Shown here: one piece after another, positions 53,799 to 61,554 of the stretch
Layout: each line of letters starts with the position of its first letter
Numbering within the stretch: the first letter of the stretch is position 1
NCBI GenBank assembly: GCA_023715865.1
Contig: JAMBOW010000007.1
Location: forward strand, 62,001 to 126,000
Direction: 5' to 3'
DNA from: Neobacillus mesonae
GTDB lineage: Bacteria; Bacillota; Bacilli; Paenibacillales; Paenibacillaceae
Length of the DNA stretch: 64,000 nt
Program-made: the position numbers and the translations under genes
Notes under the pieces: model-generated
The model's input: the letters and a program-made list of their open reading frames with translations, nothing else
Database searches by the model: none
What the model was told of the DNA's origin: nothing

Positions 53799-56700
53799 TT
53801 AGGAGCCGATGGCAATCCAGGATAACGTGCCATAATCTGCGTCAGATTCATCCCCATTCAAGCGTCTGATCTTCAGCACAGCAGCATCGCTTCTTTGCTC
53901 CGATACACTCACCTGAAAGTCAGTAGAATTACACATCGCAACAAAAACATACCCTGTTGATTCAAATTCCTCTTCAAACAAGATCGTTACTTCTTCTTCC
54001 GTGACATCATCACCGGAAAAATCGAAAATGTATTGACCAAATTGCTGTGTGACCTGTCTATTTGCAGCTGCACGTATAGGTGCAAAATTCAAATGCTCCT
54101 CAGCTATTGATCCTTCAGCGATATGCTGTCCTTCAACCGTCCGCTCTGCCAGCTGTTGACCTGTAACCGATTTCGATTGAAGCATAGTCCCAGGCAGGCT
54201 CTCCTCAGCAAGCTTCGCTCCCGTGATACTGCCATCCTGGATCAGTTCCGTCCCAATCGCCCCTTCTTCTATATGCGCGCTGCTAATGCTCCGAAGCCGG
54301 ATATGATAAGGCAGAATAGCTCCTTCTGACACATGTCTCGAATGTACTGAGGCATGCTGCAAATGATTGGTTCCCACAATTTCAGCCTGCAGATGGGAGG
54401 AGTTGATGGATAAGGGTTGCAGATGCTCCCAGGAAATAGAGGATATCCCGTAATGCTTATACTGGAGCAAGCCTGGCGCTAAATGACTGCCTTGAATAAC
54501 TTCATCGGCAAGATGTGTGCTAACTATAGCTCCGTCCTGTATTAGCTCTGAAGAAATGGACTGTTCCTGGATATGCTCCATTCCAATGAGCTCCTGCTGC
54601 AAGTGGCTGGAAGAAATAGAGCCTGCGCCGATATGCTGCTCCCCAATCGAGCCCTGCTGAATATGGTCAGATGTAATCGCACCATCCTCTATATGAAGGC
54701 TTTGAACACTCTTGTTTTGGATATGTTCAGATTGAACAGCTCCTGCTAAGAGATGATGGCTGTCGATAATTTGCTCTTGCAGTGCTTCCCCCGTGATCGA
54801 TGCAGCCATAATATGAAGTTCTCCAATACTTCCCGATGCAATTTTCCGTCCTGTGATGCTCTCGTCGTTAAGCCATTCCGCAGACCGCAGATCGGTTGCT
54901 AAATGCTCGGCGGTAATTGCATTTTTCTTGAGATGATATCCTTGAACGCTTCGCTCCGCAATATGTTTGCTGAATATGGATTCGTTCGCAAGATGTGCAT
55001 CGAGCACCGATTGCGAGGCAATTTTGTCAGATGTAATCGCTCCCGGCTGGATCAATTCATGGGTTATTGCTCCTGGATACAAGTGGCCGCTTAAGACACT
55101 TTGTGCCGCAAGCTTTGTTGCGGTTACACTCCCATCCGCCAGTTTGGCCCCGGTCACAGCAAGATTGGCCAGTTTATCTGTTGAGACACTTTCTGGAGAG
55201 AGTTTAAGTGCAGTAACGGCATAGTCCGATAAATGTTGGGGCAGGACTGAACCACTGCGAAGCTGCTGATCTGTTACGCTTGCCTGAGCGATATGTCTTG
55301 AAGTGATGCTGCCCTCTGCCACCGCAGAAGAATGAACAGATCCCTTCTTGAGGTGATAACCATCAATGGATTCCGGAGCAATATGCTCAGAATAAACCGC
55401 TTGTTTCTGGATTGTCTTCGCTCCGACGCTGCCGATTGCCAGATGAATATCTTGAACAGACTGTTCTGCAAGGTGCTCAGCCTGAATGGCATTCTCAACA
55501 ATTACTCGGCTCTCTACCGCTCCGGGAGCGAGTTTCGCTGCCGTCACGCTGTCATCCGCAAGCTTATCGGTTGAGACCGCCGATGTCTGAATATGCTTCG
55601 TATGGACAGCACTACCCGTCAAATGCGAGCCTTGGATCGTTTGCGGTGCGATAGCTTTGGCGGTTACAGCGTCTTCTGCAAAATGGCTAGATAGAAGAAC
55701 GCCTGGAGCGATATGTGAGGACTCAATGACGTCTTTGCTTAAATGGGCAGATGTGATGGAGCCTGGAGCAATATGGGCTGAGCCAACGACACTGCCGGCA
55801 ATATGTCTCGCCTGAACAGCCTGATCGGAAATTTTGGCTGCAAGAATACTTTGATCAGCAATTTTGGAAGAAGTGACTGCCTGTTCTACCAGCTGCGCGG
55901 TACCAATGGATTGATCGCTCAGTTTACTGGTGCCGATGCTGGCATCCGCCAAATGCATGCCCAAAATTTCCGATTGTCCGATCTGCTCTCTTCCTATGGA
56001 TCCTTTTTGAATTTGCTTCGCTCCAATGGTTTCCTCTGCTATATGCATACCGGTTACTGATTGTTTTCTAATGTGTGACTCTCCGACAACCCCGTCCGCC
56101 AGAAGCTCAGCATCGATAATCTTTGGAGACAGATGCTGTTTATTGACTGCTCCTTTAGCCAGATGATCCGAACGGATCGCTCCCTGTCCCACATGCTGTG
56201 CGGCAATTGCCCCGTCGGTTATCTTACTGGTTGTTACGGCTCCGTCCCTTATTTTGAGAGAAGTTACTGCATCATCGGCAAGCTTGGAATTATGAACAGC
56301 CCCATTCTCCAAATGCCGCACGGCTACAGCACTTCCCGCAAGCTTCTCCTGCGTAACGGATTCATCCAGGAGCAGTTCGCTGGAAATGATCATATTTGCA
56401 AGATGACGTGTACCAATTGAGCCATCGGCTATTTTATCCGAGTCAATGCTCTGATCGCTTAATTTCTTGGAAGTGATACTGCCGTCCTTAATTTTTCCTC
56501 CCGTAATAGAAGCGTCTTTTATTTTTTCACCCGACACCGCTCCATTAACCAGATGTTCATCTAAAATGGATGCCTCGGCAAGCTTGGTAGATACGATCGT
56601 ACGATCCGCAATGTGAATAGCGGTGACAGCATAATCCTGAAGGGCCTCACTGCCGACTGCCCCCCACTTAATATGTCCGCTGCTCACGGCATAGGGAGCC

Positions 56701-57272
56701 AGCTGACTGCCCGTTACAGCATGTTCGCTGATATCATCTGCATATATAAATGCTGCTCTGCTGCCAGGCATCCGTTTCTCCTCAAGCAAAGTCTCTTTAG
56801 ATACCTGATTCATTTCCTGCTCAGGATTTTTTATAACTTGCTCTATGATGCCTTTATTCGTACTTTTCCGGGAAATTTGTTTTGGTGTATGTTCAGTAAA
56901 GGGCAGTGAAGTGTCTTCAGCTTCCTGAGCTGACTCCAGGTCGGTCTCCTGGGCAGTCTCCTCGCTGATCTTCTGCACAGGCATAGGCACAGCAGCTATG
57001 GACGCCTTCTGGTCCGAAGTCTTTTGTCCTGAAATCTTTGGTTCTGAAATCTTTAGTTCCAGAGCCTTCTCTTCTGAAGTTGGGGTTTCCGGGGTTTCAC
57101 GGGTTTCAGACGCTTCCGGTACAGCATTCAACTTTTTTAAATGTCTGGCCTTAATTCTCTCTCTTTCTGCATTCAATCGATCCAGCAATGCAAGCTCGCT
57201 CGTATCGGGATCTATCCCAAAACGACGATTGTACTCACTCTGACTCGTTTTGCTCTTCCCTCTTTTTTTCAA
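53799..57272 (-). CDS. fibre-like surface protein: 88 decapeptide repeats and lectin-like tip
   Basis: A protein of 1157 residues with no signal peptide or membrane segment. Residues 1-22 are basic; about 23-180 are low-complexity (Ser/Glu/Lys/Thr/Pro). Residues 183-1062 are 88 consecutive ten-residue units with no gap, of pattern x-x-[SA]-[IV]-x-x-x-[HK]-[LI]-[AQ]. The last 95 residues form a beta-rich domain ending TLSWIAIGS, resembling H-type lectin-like or phage-fibre tip domains. Similar repeats are known in phage tail fibres, but no phage genes are near. Context suggests a spore-surface fibre. The start is TTG at 57272, with AAGGAG 9 bases upstream, rather than 57296. Confidence 0.85.
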   Translation of the reverse strand: MKKRGKSKTSQSEYNRRFGIDPDTSELALLDRLNAERERIKARHLKKLNAVPEASETRETPETPTSEEKALELKISEPKISGQKTSDQKASIAAVPMPVQKISEETAQETDLESAQEAEDTSLPFTEHTPKQISRKSTNKGIIEQVIKNPEQEMNQVSKETLLEEKRMPGSRAAFIYADDISEHAVTGSQLAPYAVSSGHIKWGAVGSEALQDYAVTAIHIADRTIVSTKLAEASILDEHLVNGAVSGEKIKDASITGGKIKDGSITSKKLSDQSIDSDKIADGSIGTRHLANMIISSELLLDESVTQEKLAGSAVAVRHLENGAVHNSKLADDAVTSLKIRDGAVTTSKITDGAIAAQHVGQGAIRSDHLAKGAVNKQHLSPKIIDAELLADGVVGESHIRKQSVTGMHIAEETIGAKQIQKGSIGREQIGQSEILGMHLADASIGTSKLSDQSIGTAQLVEQAVTSSKIADQSILAAKISDQAVQARHIAGSVVGSAHIAPGSITSAHLSKDVIESSHIAPGVLLSSHFAEDAVTAKAIAPQTIQGSHLTGSAVHTKHIQTSAVSTDKLADDSVTAAKLAPGAVESRVIVENAIQAEHLAEQSVQDIHLAIGSVGAKTIQKQAVYSEHIAPESIDGYHLKKGSVHSSAVAEGSITSRHIAQASVTDQQLRSGSVLPQHLSDYAVTALKLSPESVSTDKLANLAVTGAKLADGSVTATKLAAQSVLSGHLYPGAITHELIQPGAITSDKIASQSVLDAHLANESIFSKHIAERSVQGYHLKKNAITAEHLATDLRSAEWLNDESITGRKIASGSIGELHIMAASITGEALQEQIIDSHHLLAGAVQSEHIQNKSVQSLHIEDGAITSDHIQQGSIGEQHIGAGSISSSHLQQELIGMEHIQEQSISSELIQDGAIVSTHLADEVIQGSHLAPGLLQYKHYGISSISWEHLQPLSINSSHLQAEIVGTNHLQHASVHSRHVSEGAILPYHIRLRSISSAHIEEGAIGTELIQDGSITGAKLAEESLPGTMLQSKSVTGQQLAERTVEGQHIAEGSIAEEHLNFAPIRAAANRQVTQQFGQYIFDFSGDDVTEEEVTILFEEEFESTGYVFVAMCNSTDFQVSVSEQRSDAAVLKIRRLNGDESDADYGTLSWIAIGS
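54087..56726 (-). repeat. 88 x 30-bp coding repeat of the fibre gene
   Basis: The DNA encoding the decapeptide array spans exactly 2640 bases. The period is kept in protein, yet neighbouring 30-mers differ widely at the DNA level, so the array is old and not a recent slippage product. The unit covering residues 801-810 counted from 57296 (TDLRSAEWLN) is the most divergent. Confidence 0.88.
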
Positions 57273-57494
57273 AACTGCTCGCTCCTTCATTATCAACAGT
57301 TGTTTTTACCCGCATCCTATGCAGAAGAATAGGCAGGTGACACTGGCTCCAGCTGTTTTGAGCAAGCTGTTTACTGTTTTAGGCTTGGATACTTAACTGC
57401 AATACAGGCTGTTTGCCCTTTCGGGCGTTAACCCTAAAATCATAGAATAGAAATGGAACCTTCTCCTCTAGTTTACTTGAAAGGAGGAATAGCA

Positions 57495-58619
57495 ATGGAG
57501 TATGTAGGCATTTTGCTAGATTCATCGGTCTTCCGTGGAATTAAGAGAGGCAGAACGGGTCAGGAATCGCTTGAATGTTATGAACTTTCCGCGGCGTTAT
57601 ATCGACTTATTCCATGTTTCATGAGACTTGAGGATATCGATCTCTATTCCGGGATCTGCAAAGCCTATATCCGTTCCGATACCGGATACAAGCTGCATAC
57701 CATCAAGCTCCCATATATTATTCATAATCGTGCCATGTTCTTCTCCAAAGCCAGTTACTATAAAATAGCAGGCCTCATACAGCAGGGGATCCTAATTTTT
57801 AATGTGAGAAATCGATATAGAAAAGACCATATCCACAAGCTTCTTACCAAAAATGAAGAGCTTGCGCAGCATCTGCCAGATACGATGCTGGCCACCCAGC
57901 ACTCTTTATATAGGATGATGGAAAAACACTCTGACTTAATCATCAAACCTGGCAGCGGAAGCATTGGACATGGTGTTATGCGGCTCACAAAGAGCCGTCA
58001 ACATTGGACTCTTTTCGTAAAATCTAAGTCAGGGAAACGATGGATCAGAACCAAATTAAAGCATGGAAGGGCCCCTGCATTTTTGCTGGCACGTTTCGCT
58101 CAAAAAAAGCACATTGTTCAGCAGCGCATACCTCTTGCTGTTTATGAGAACAAACCCTTCGACCTGCGTGTTACCATTCAGCGGGGATTATACGGGGAAT
58201 GGGGAGTGACCGGGGTATTTGCTAAACTGGCAGCTTCCCCGCAAGCATTTGTTACCAATGTAGCCCGCGGCGGTACTGCTGTATCACTGGATCGAATATA
58301 TCAGGAGGTATTTCCGGACATCGCCTATGATGAGCTTCTGAATGAAATTTATCGCCTATCCATCATGGCAGCACAGCAGCTGTCGCTCGATCTGCCCTAT
58401 ATTGCCGATCTGGGGATTGATCTCGGTGTAACTGCCGCAGGGGAAATTTACTTTATTGAATGCAATGGAAGGGATCAGCGCTATGGTTTTCGCAAAGCCG
58501 GAATGAACGAGACATGGGTTCAGAGTTACCGGGAGCCAATGGGATATGCCCGTTATCTTCTTGATCGTAAGCATCAAGCTGCCGCCCTCTCCTCTTCTTG
58601 GCTGCAAGTTAAAATGTGA
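57495..58619 (+). CDS. YheC/YheD-like ATP-grasp spore coat-associated protein
   Basis: A protein of 374 residues. An N-terminal extension is followed by an ATP-grasp domain with the YheC/D pattern: LLTKNEELAQHLPDTM near 116, IIKPGSGSIGHGVMRL near 148, KPFDLRVTIQ near 218 and YFIECNGRDQR near 335 (metal-binding Glu and Asn). Relatives are coat-associated in B. subtilis; the ligation they catalyse is not known. The start at 57495 has AAAGGAGGA upstream, and a CATAGAATA sequence at 57441-57449 fits a sigma-K -10, though without a clear -35. It is divergent from the fibre gene. Confidence 0.88.
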   Translation: MEYVGILLDSSVFRGIKRGRTGQESLECYELSAALYRLIPCFMRLEDIDLYSGICKAYIRSDTGYKLHTIKLPYIIHNRAMFFSKASYYKIAGLIQQGILIFNVRNRYRKDHIHKLLTKNEELAQHLPDTMLATQHSLYRMMEKHSDLIIKPGSGSIGHGVMRLTKSRQHWTLFVKSKSGKRWIRTKLKHGRAPAFLLARFAQKKHIVQQRIPLAVYENKPFDLRVTIQRGLYGEWGVTGVFAKLAASPQAFVTNVARGGTAVSLDRIYQEVFPDIAYDELLNEIYRLSIMAAQQLSLDLPYIADLGIDLGVTAAGEIYFIECNGRDQRYGFRKAGMNETWVQSYREPMGYARYLLDRKHQAAALSSSWLQVKM

Positions 58620-58662
58620 ATATTGATTTCACATGCGTTATGTGTCAATATTATGCAGAGTG

Positions 58663-58682
58663 ACCGGACTTTTACGTCCGGT
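58663..58682 (+). terminator. hairpin after the YheC/D-like gene
   Basis: ACCGGAC pairs perfectly with GTCCGGT across a 6-base loop 44 bases after the stop codon. No T-run follows, so termination strength is uncertain. Confidence 0.4.
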
Positions 58683-58711
58683 CTAGACGCACGTTTCTAA
58701 GGGGGATATAC

Positions 58712-59524
58712 ATGTCGAAACCATTGCTGCGCCTCATGACAGAACTTTCTTCACGTAAATGGATCTCCCGGCTTACCGGCACTTTTTCAAAGAGCAGTGC
58801 TAGCCGGCTGCTTATTCCGTGGTTTATTAAAACCTATGAGATCAATCCAAATGAGGCGGAACTTGAACTAGGTGAGTACCCTTCCCTAAACGCTTTTTTT
58901 ACCCGCAGGCTTAAACCTCATGCAAGACCGCTGCATGAGCATCCAGAGTCACTTCTTAGTCCGGTCGATGGTAAGATCACAGCAATGAGCCCAATCACCA
59001 AAGGAACGATTCTTAATGTTAAAGGGCATGATTATACTCTGGTTGATTTATTGAACCAATCTCCTCATATGGAGAAATACAAAAATGGATGGGTTTTTGT
59101 TCTGTACCTTAGTCCTAAGGATTATCATCGAATCCATTCTCCTATTTCCGGTAAACTAGTAGAAAGCGAGCACATTCGCGGTAAAGTGTATCCGGTTAAT
59201 GATTTTGGTTTGCGTCATATGAAGTCTGTACTCAGTCGTAATGAGCGGCTTATTACATATATTAAGCACGAGCATGGAGAGATCGCTGTCGTTAAAGTCG
59301 GAGCTATGAATGTAAGCAGTATCCAGTATGTAGATCATAGCATTAAATCATGGGAACGCGGTGATGAACTAGCCTACTTCGAATTTGGTTCCACTGTCGT
59401 TTTGCTTATGGAGAACGGCACTTTTGTACCGAGAGAAGATCTTGCTCCGGGAGACAGTGTTCTCATGGGAGAGCCACTTGGGACGATTGTACCTAAGATC
59501 AGAACAAACTCTACTAAAGCATAA
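58712..59524 (+). CDS. psd: phosphatidylserine decarboxylase proenzyme
   Basis: The protein has 270 residues. It converts phosphatidylserine to phosphatidylethanolamine at the membrane. The proenzyme self-cleaves at the GST motif in FEFGSTVVLLMENG (near 226-228), where Ser becomes the pyruvoyl group. Conserved SPVDGKI (near 91), KDYHRIHSP (near 134) and N-terminal FFTRRLKP are all present. AAGGGGGAT precedes the ATG. pssA is not adjacent. Confidence 0.95.
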   Translation: MSKPLLRLMTELSSRKWISRLTGTFSKSSASRLLIPWFIKTYEINPNEAELELGEYPSLNAFFTRRLKPHARPLHEHPESLLSPVDGKITAMSPITKGTILNVKGHDYTLVDLLNQSPHMEKYKNGWVFVLYLSPKDYHRIHSPISGKLVESEHIRGKVYPVNDFGLRHMKSVLSRNERLITYIKHEHGEIAVVKVGAMNVSSIQYVDHSIKSWERGDELAYFEFGSTVVLLMENGTFVPREDLAPGDSVLMGEPLGTIVPKIRTNSTKA

Positions 59525-59528
59525 TATT

Positions 59529-59580
59529 AAAAAAGCAGCGGGCTTATGGAATCTTCCTCCGATAAGCATGCTGCTTTTTG
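59529..59580 (+). terminator. psd terminator
   Basis: AGCAGC (59534-59539) pairs with GCTGCT (59570-59575), and inner GCTTAT with ATAAGC, followed by TTTTG. Confidence 0.85.
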
Positions 59581-59608
59581 TTTATATATAACATCAATTA
59601 TTTAATAA

Positions 59609-59713
59609 CTAGAACCAACTGTCATCTACTGACTTGCAGCGTAAACGACTGCGGAACAGCGTACCTCCTTTGCCGAAGCAGCTGCGATTGCGAATTCTGC
59701 GGATTCCGTTCAA
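59609..59713 (-). CDS. possible 34-residue basic peptide
   Basis: A TTG start at 59713 has AAGGAGGG 8 bases upstream, a strong site by local standards. The frame gives 34 residues with ten Arg/Lys and two Cys (Cys12, Cys26), beginning MNGIRRIRNRSCFGKGG. An AT-rich promoter-like stretch lies upstream. No family is recognised; a small spore or cationic secreted peptide is possible. It fills the gap between the psd terminator and the AraC gene. Confidence 0.45.
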   Translation of the reverse strand: MNGIRRIRNRSCFGKGGTLFRSRLRCKSVDDSWF

Positions 59714-59804
59714 AGTACACCCTCCTTACATAAGCGTAATATATTTATAAACATATACCCAGCTTAATTAAAGATGAAACGTTGAACGGAATCCTCTGCT
59801 AAAG

Positions 59805-60590
59805 TCAGCGTATTTCTGACGGACTCTTTCCTGTGTATTGTTTAAACTGCCTGCTGAAAAAGAAAATATCACGATATCCGAGCGCATCAGCTACCTCGGT
59901 AACATTCATCCCTGCATGGACGAGGAGGTGCTCCGCGCGTTCAATTCGCATCTTAATGATATAAGATTGGACCGATGAACCGATTAGCTCTTTGAATTTG
60001 ATTGAGAAATAACGAGGAGACAGTCCAGCCCTGGCAGCAAGATCCTCTACACGATGATTGATTCCAGGGTGCTGACGCACGTAATTCGCAATCTCCTGAA
60101 TAGCCTCAGCGAGCTGATTGCTCACTTTCTTCTCAGCAGGCTCCTCATGCTCAAGTCGAAGCAAATGAATCATAAGCTGCTTCAGAATCAGCTTGTTCTC
60201 TTCTTCACGGCCATACGATTGAGATAAAAATATGCGGACATATCGGGCCAGCATATGCTCAAAATCAATCGTTTCCCTGAGCCGGTTATACGTGCCAGGA
60301 ACTTCAGTTAACTGCTCCTGAACGTCAAAATGTATATAAGTAAGAACAAACGGTTTTTGTGGATTATGAGTAGCACTTGTATGATCGCCGGGTCGAAACA
60401 AAAAACAGCTTCCTTTTTGAGCATGGTAGGGCTCATCATTCACGATGACAGTACCTTCTCCGCTCCATACATAAAATAAATCGTAGTTTTGCATCGGTTT
60501 TTCGCGTTTCTGCCATTTCCAGCCTGGCTCACAGACAATCTTGGCGACGGCGGGCAAAATCACAAAAGACGACGGTGACGCATGTAACAT
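59805..60590 (-). CDS. AraC-family transcriptional regulator
   Basis: A 261-residue regulator with an N-terminal cupin (about 15-100; KGSCFLFRPGDHTSATHNP) and two C-terminal AraC helix-turn-helix motifs (about 160-258; AARAGLSPRYFSIKFKELIG, VADALGYRDIFFFSRQFKQY). GGAGGAAGG precedes the ATG. The family usually senses a sugar through the cupin. No adjacent transporter or enzyme reveals the effector. Confidence 0.92.
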   Translation of the reverse strand: MLHASPSSFVILPAVAKIVCEPGWKWQKREKPMQNYDLFYVWSGEGTVIVNDEPYHAQKGSCFLFRPGDHTSATHNPQKPFVLTYIHFDVQEQLTEVPGTYNRLRETIDFEHMLARYVRIFLSQSYGREEENKLILKQLMIHLLRLEHEEPAEKKVSNQLAEAIQEIANYVRQHPGINHRVEDLAARAGLSPRYFSIKFKELIGSSVQSYIIKMRIERAEHLLVHAGMNVTEVADALGYRDIFFFSRQFKQYTGKSPSEIR

Positions 60591-60691
60591 GTCGTCCTTC
60601 CTCCTTATTAAAGTGGATCCTGTAATAATCCTTATTATAGCGTGAAACGAGGCGGAAGAAAAACGCTTAGATGCATGAGAAGGGTTTGCTT

Positions 60692-61471
60692 CTAACGTCC
60701 GTCAAATAAATTGCCGAGTCCTCCGAGAACGCTCCCCTCTTCCTTCTTACCCATGCTGGCTGACAAAACCTTATCAGCTAGTCTACTGAAAGGCAGAGAC
60801 TGTACCCAAACTTTACCCGGACCCCGCAAAGTGGCAAAAAATAAGCCTTCCCCTCCAAAAATCGCTGTCTTGACTCCCTTCACAAACTCAATATCATAAT
60901 CTATCGTTGAAGTCATCGCTACTAGACAGCCTGTATCGAGACGAAGCATTTCTCCTGGCTGCAATGTTCTCTCAATAACTAAGCCGCCCGAATGAACAAA
61001 GGCCAGGCCGTCCCCTTCGATTTTTTGCATAATAAAGCCTTCGCCTCCAAAAAATCCGGTTCCCAGCTTTCGGCGGAACTCAACACCTACTGAGACTCCC
61101 TTCGCTGCACATAAAAATGCATCCTTCTGGCAGATAACTTTCCCGCCCAAGCCAAGAAGGTCAAGAGGAATAATCTTTCCTGGATAAGGAGATGCAAAGG
61201 TTACGCTCTGGCGGTACCGTCCCTCATTCGTGAATACTGTCATGAACAACCCTTCGCCTGTAATGAGCCGTTTGCCCGCCCCCATCAGCTTGCCCATCAT
61301 TCCTTGACTTGAAGAGCTGCCGTCTCCGAATATGGTTTCCATCCGAATATCCTGATCCATCATCATAAAGCTTCCAGCCTCAGCTACTACACTTTCTCCC
61401 GGATCAAGCTGAATTTCCACACATTGCATTTCCGAGCCCAGTATTGAGTAATCAATTTCATGCGCCGCCAT
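60692..61471 (-). CDS. TIGR00266/AIM24-family protein
   Basis: A beta-rich protein of 259 residues with the TIGR00266 pattern: MQCVEIQLDPGESVVAEAGS, MDQDIRMET, FGGEGFIMQKIEGDGLAFVHSG split over 150-180, and repeated GGEG turns. The fold is a trimer-forming double-stranded beta-helix; cellular role unclear. The start at 61471 has GGGGGA 8 bases upstream; the ATG at 61486 overlaps that site. It is a single gene. Confidence 0.9.
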   Translation of the reverse strand: MAAHEIDYSILGSEMQCVEIQLDPGESVVAEAGSFMMMDQDIRMETIFGDGSSSSQGMMGKLMGAGKRLITGEGLFMTVFTNEGRYRQSVTFASPYPGKIIPLDLLGLGGKVICQKDAFLCAAKGVSVGVEFRRKLGTGFFGGEGFIMQKIEGDGLAFVHSGGLVIERTLQPGEMLRLDTGCLVAMTSTIDYDIEFVKGVKTAIFGGEGLFFATLRGPGKVWVQSLPFSRLADKVLSASMGKKEEGSVLGGLGNLFDGR

Positions 61472-61554
61472 CTTCGTATCCCCCATTATTAATCAATTTC
61501 AAATATTTAAGCTGTTTTACGCAGCAATGAGCTATACGGTTTCAGTCCTATTAT

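Noticed and set aside
54087..56726. CRISPR-like or satellite array from its 30-base period
   Set aside because: The period is in the protein code; the 30-mers are not identical and have no repeat-spacer structure.
53799..57272. Prophage tail fibre
   Set aside because: Repeats and tip look fibre-like, but no capsid, tail, lysis or integrase gene is near; all neighbours are glycan or spore genes.
57441..57449. sigma-K promoter for the YheC/D-like gene
   Set aside because: The -10-like CATAGAATA is good, but no AC element lies at the required distance, so it was not listed as a promoter.
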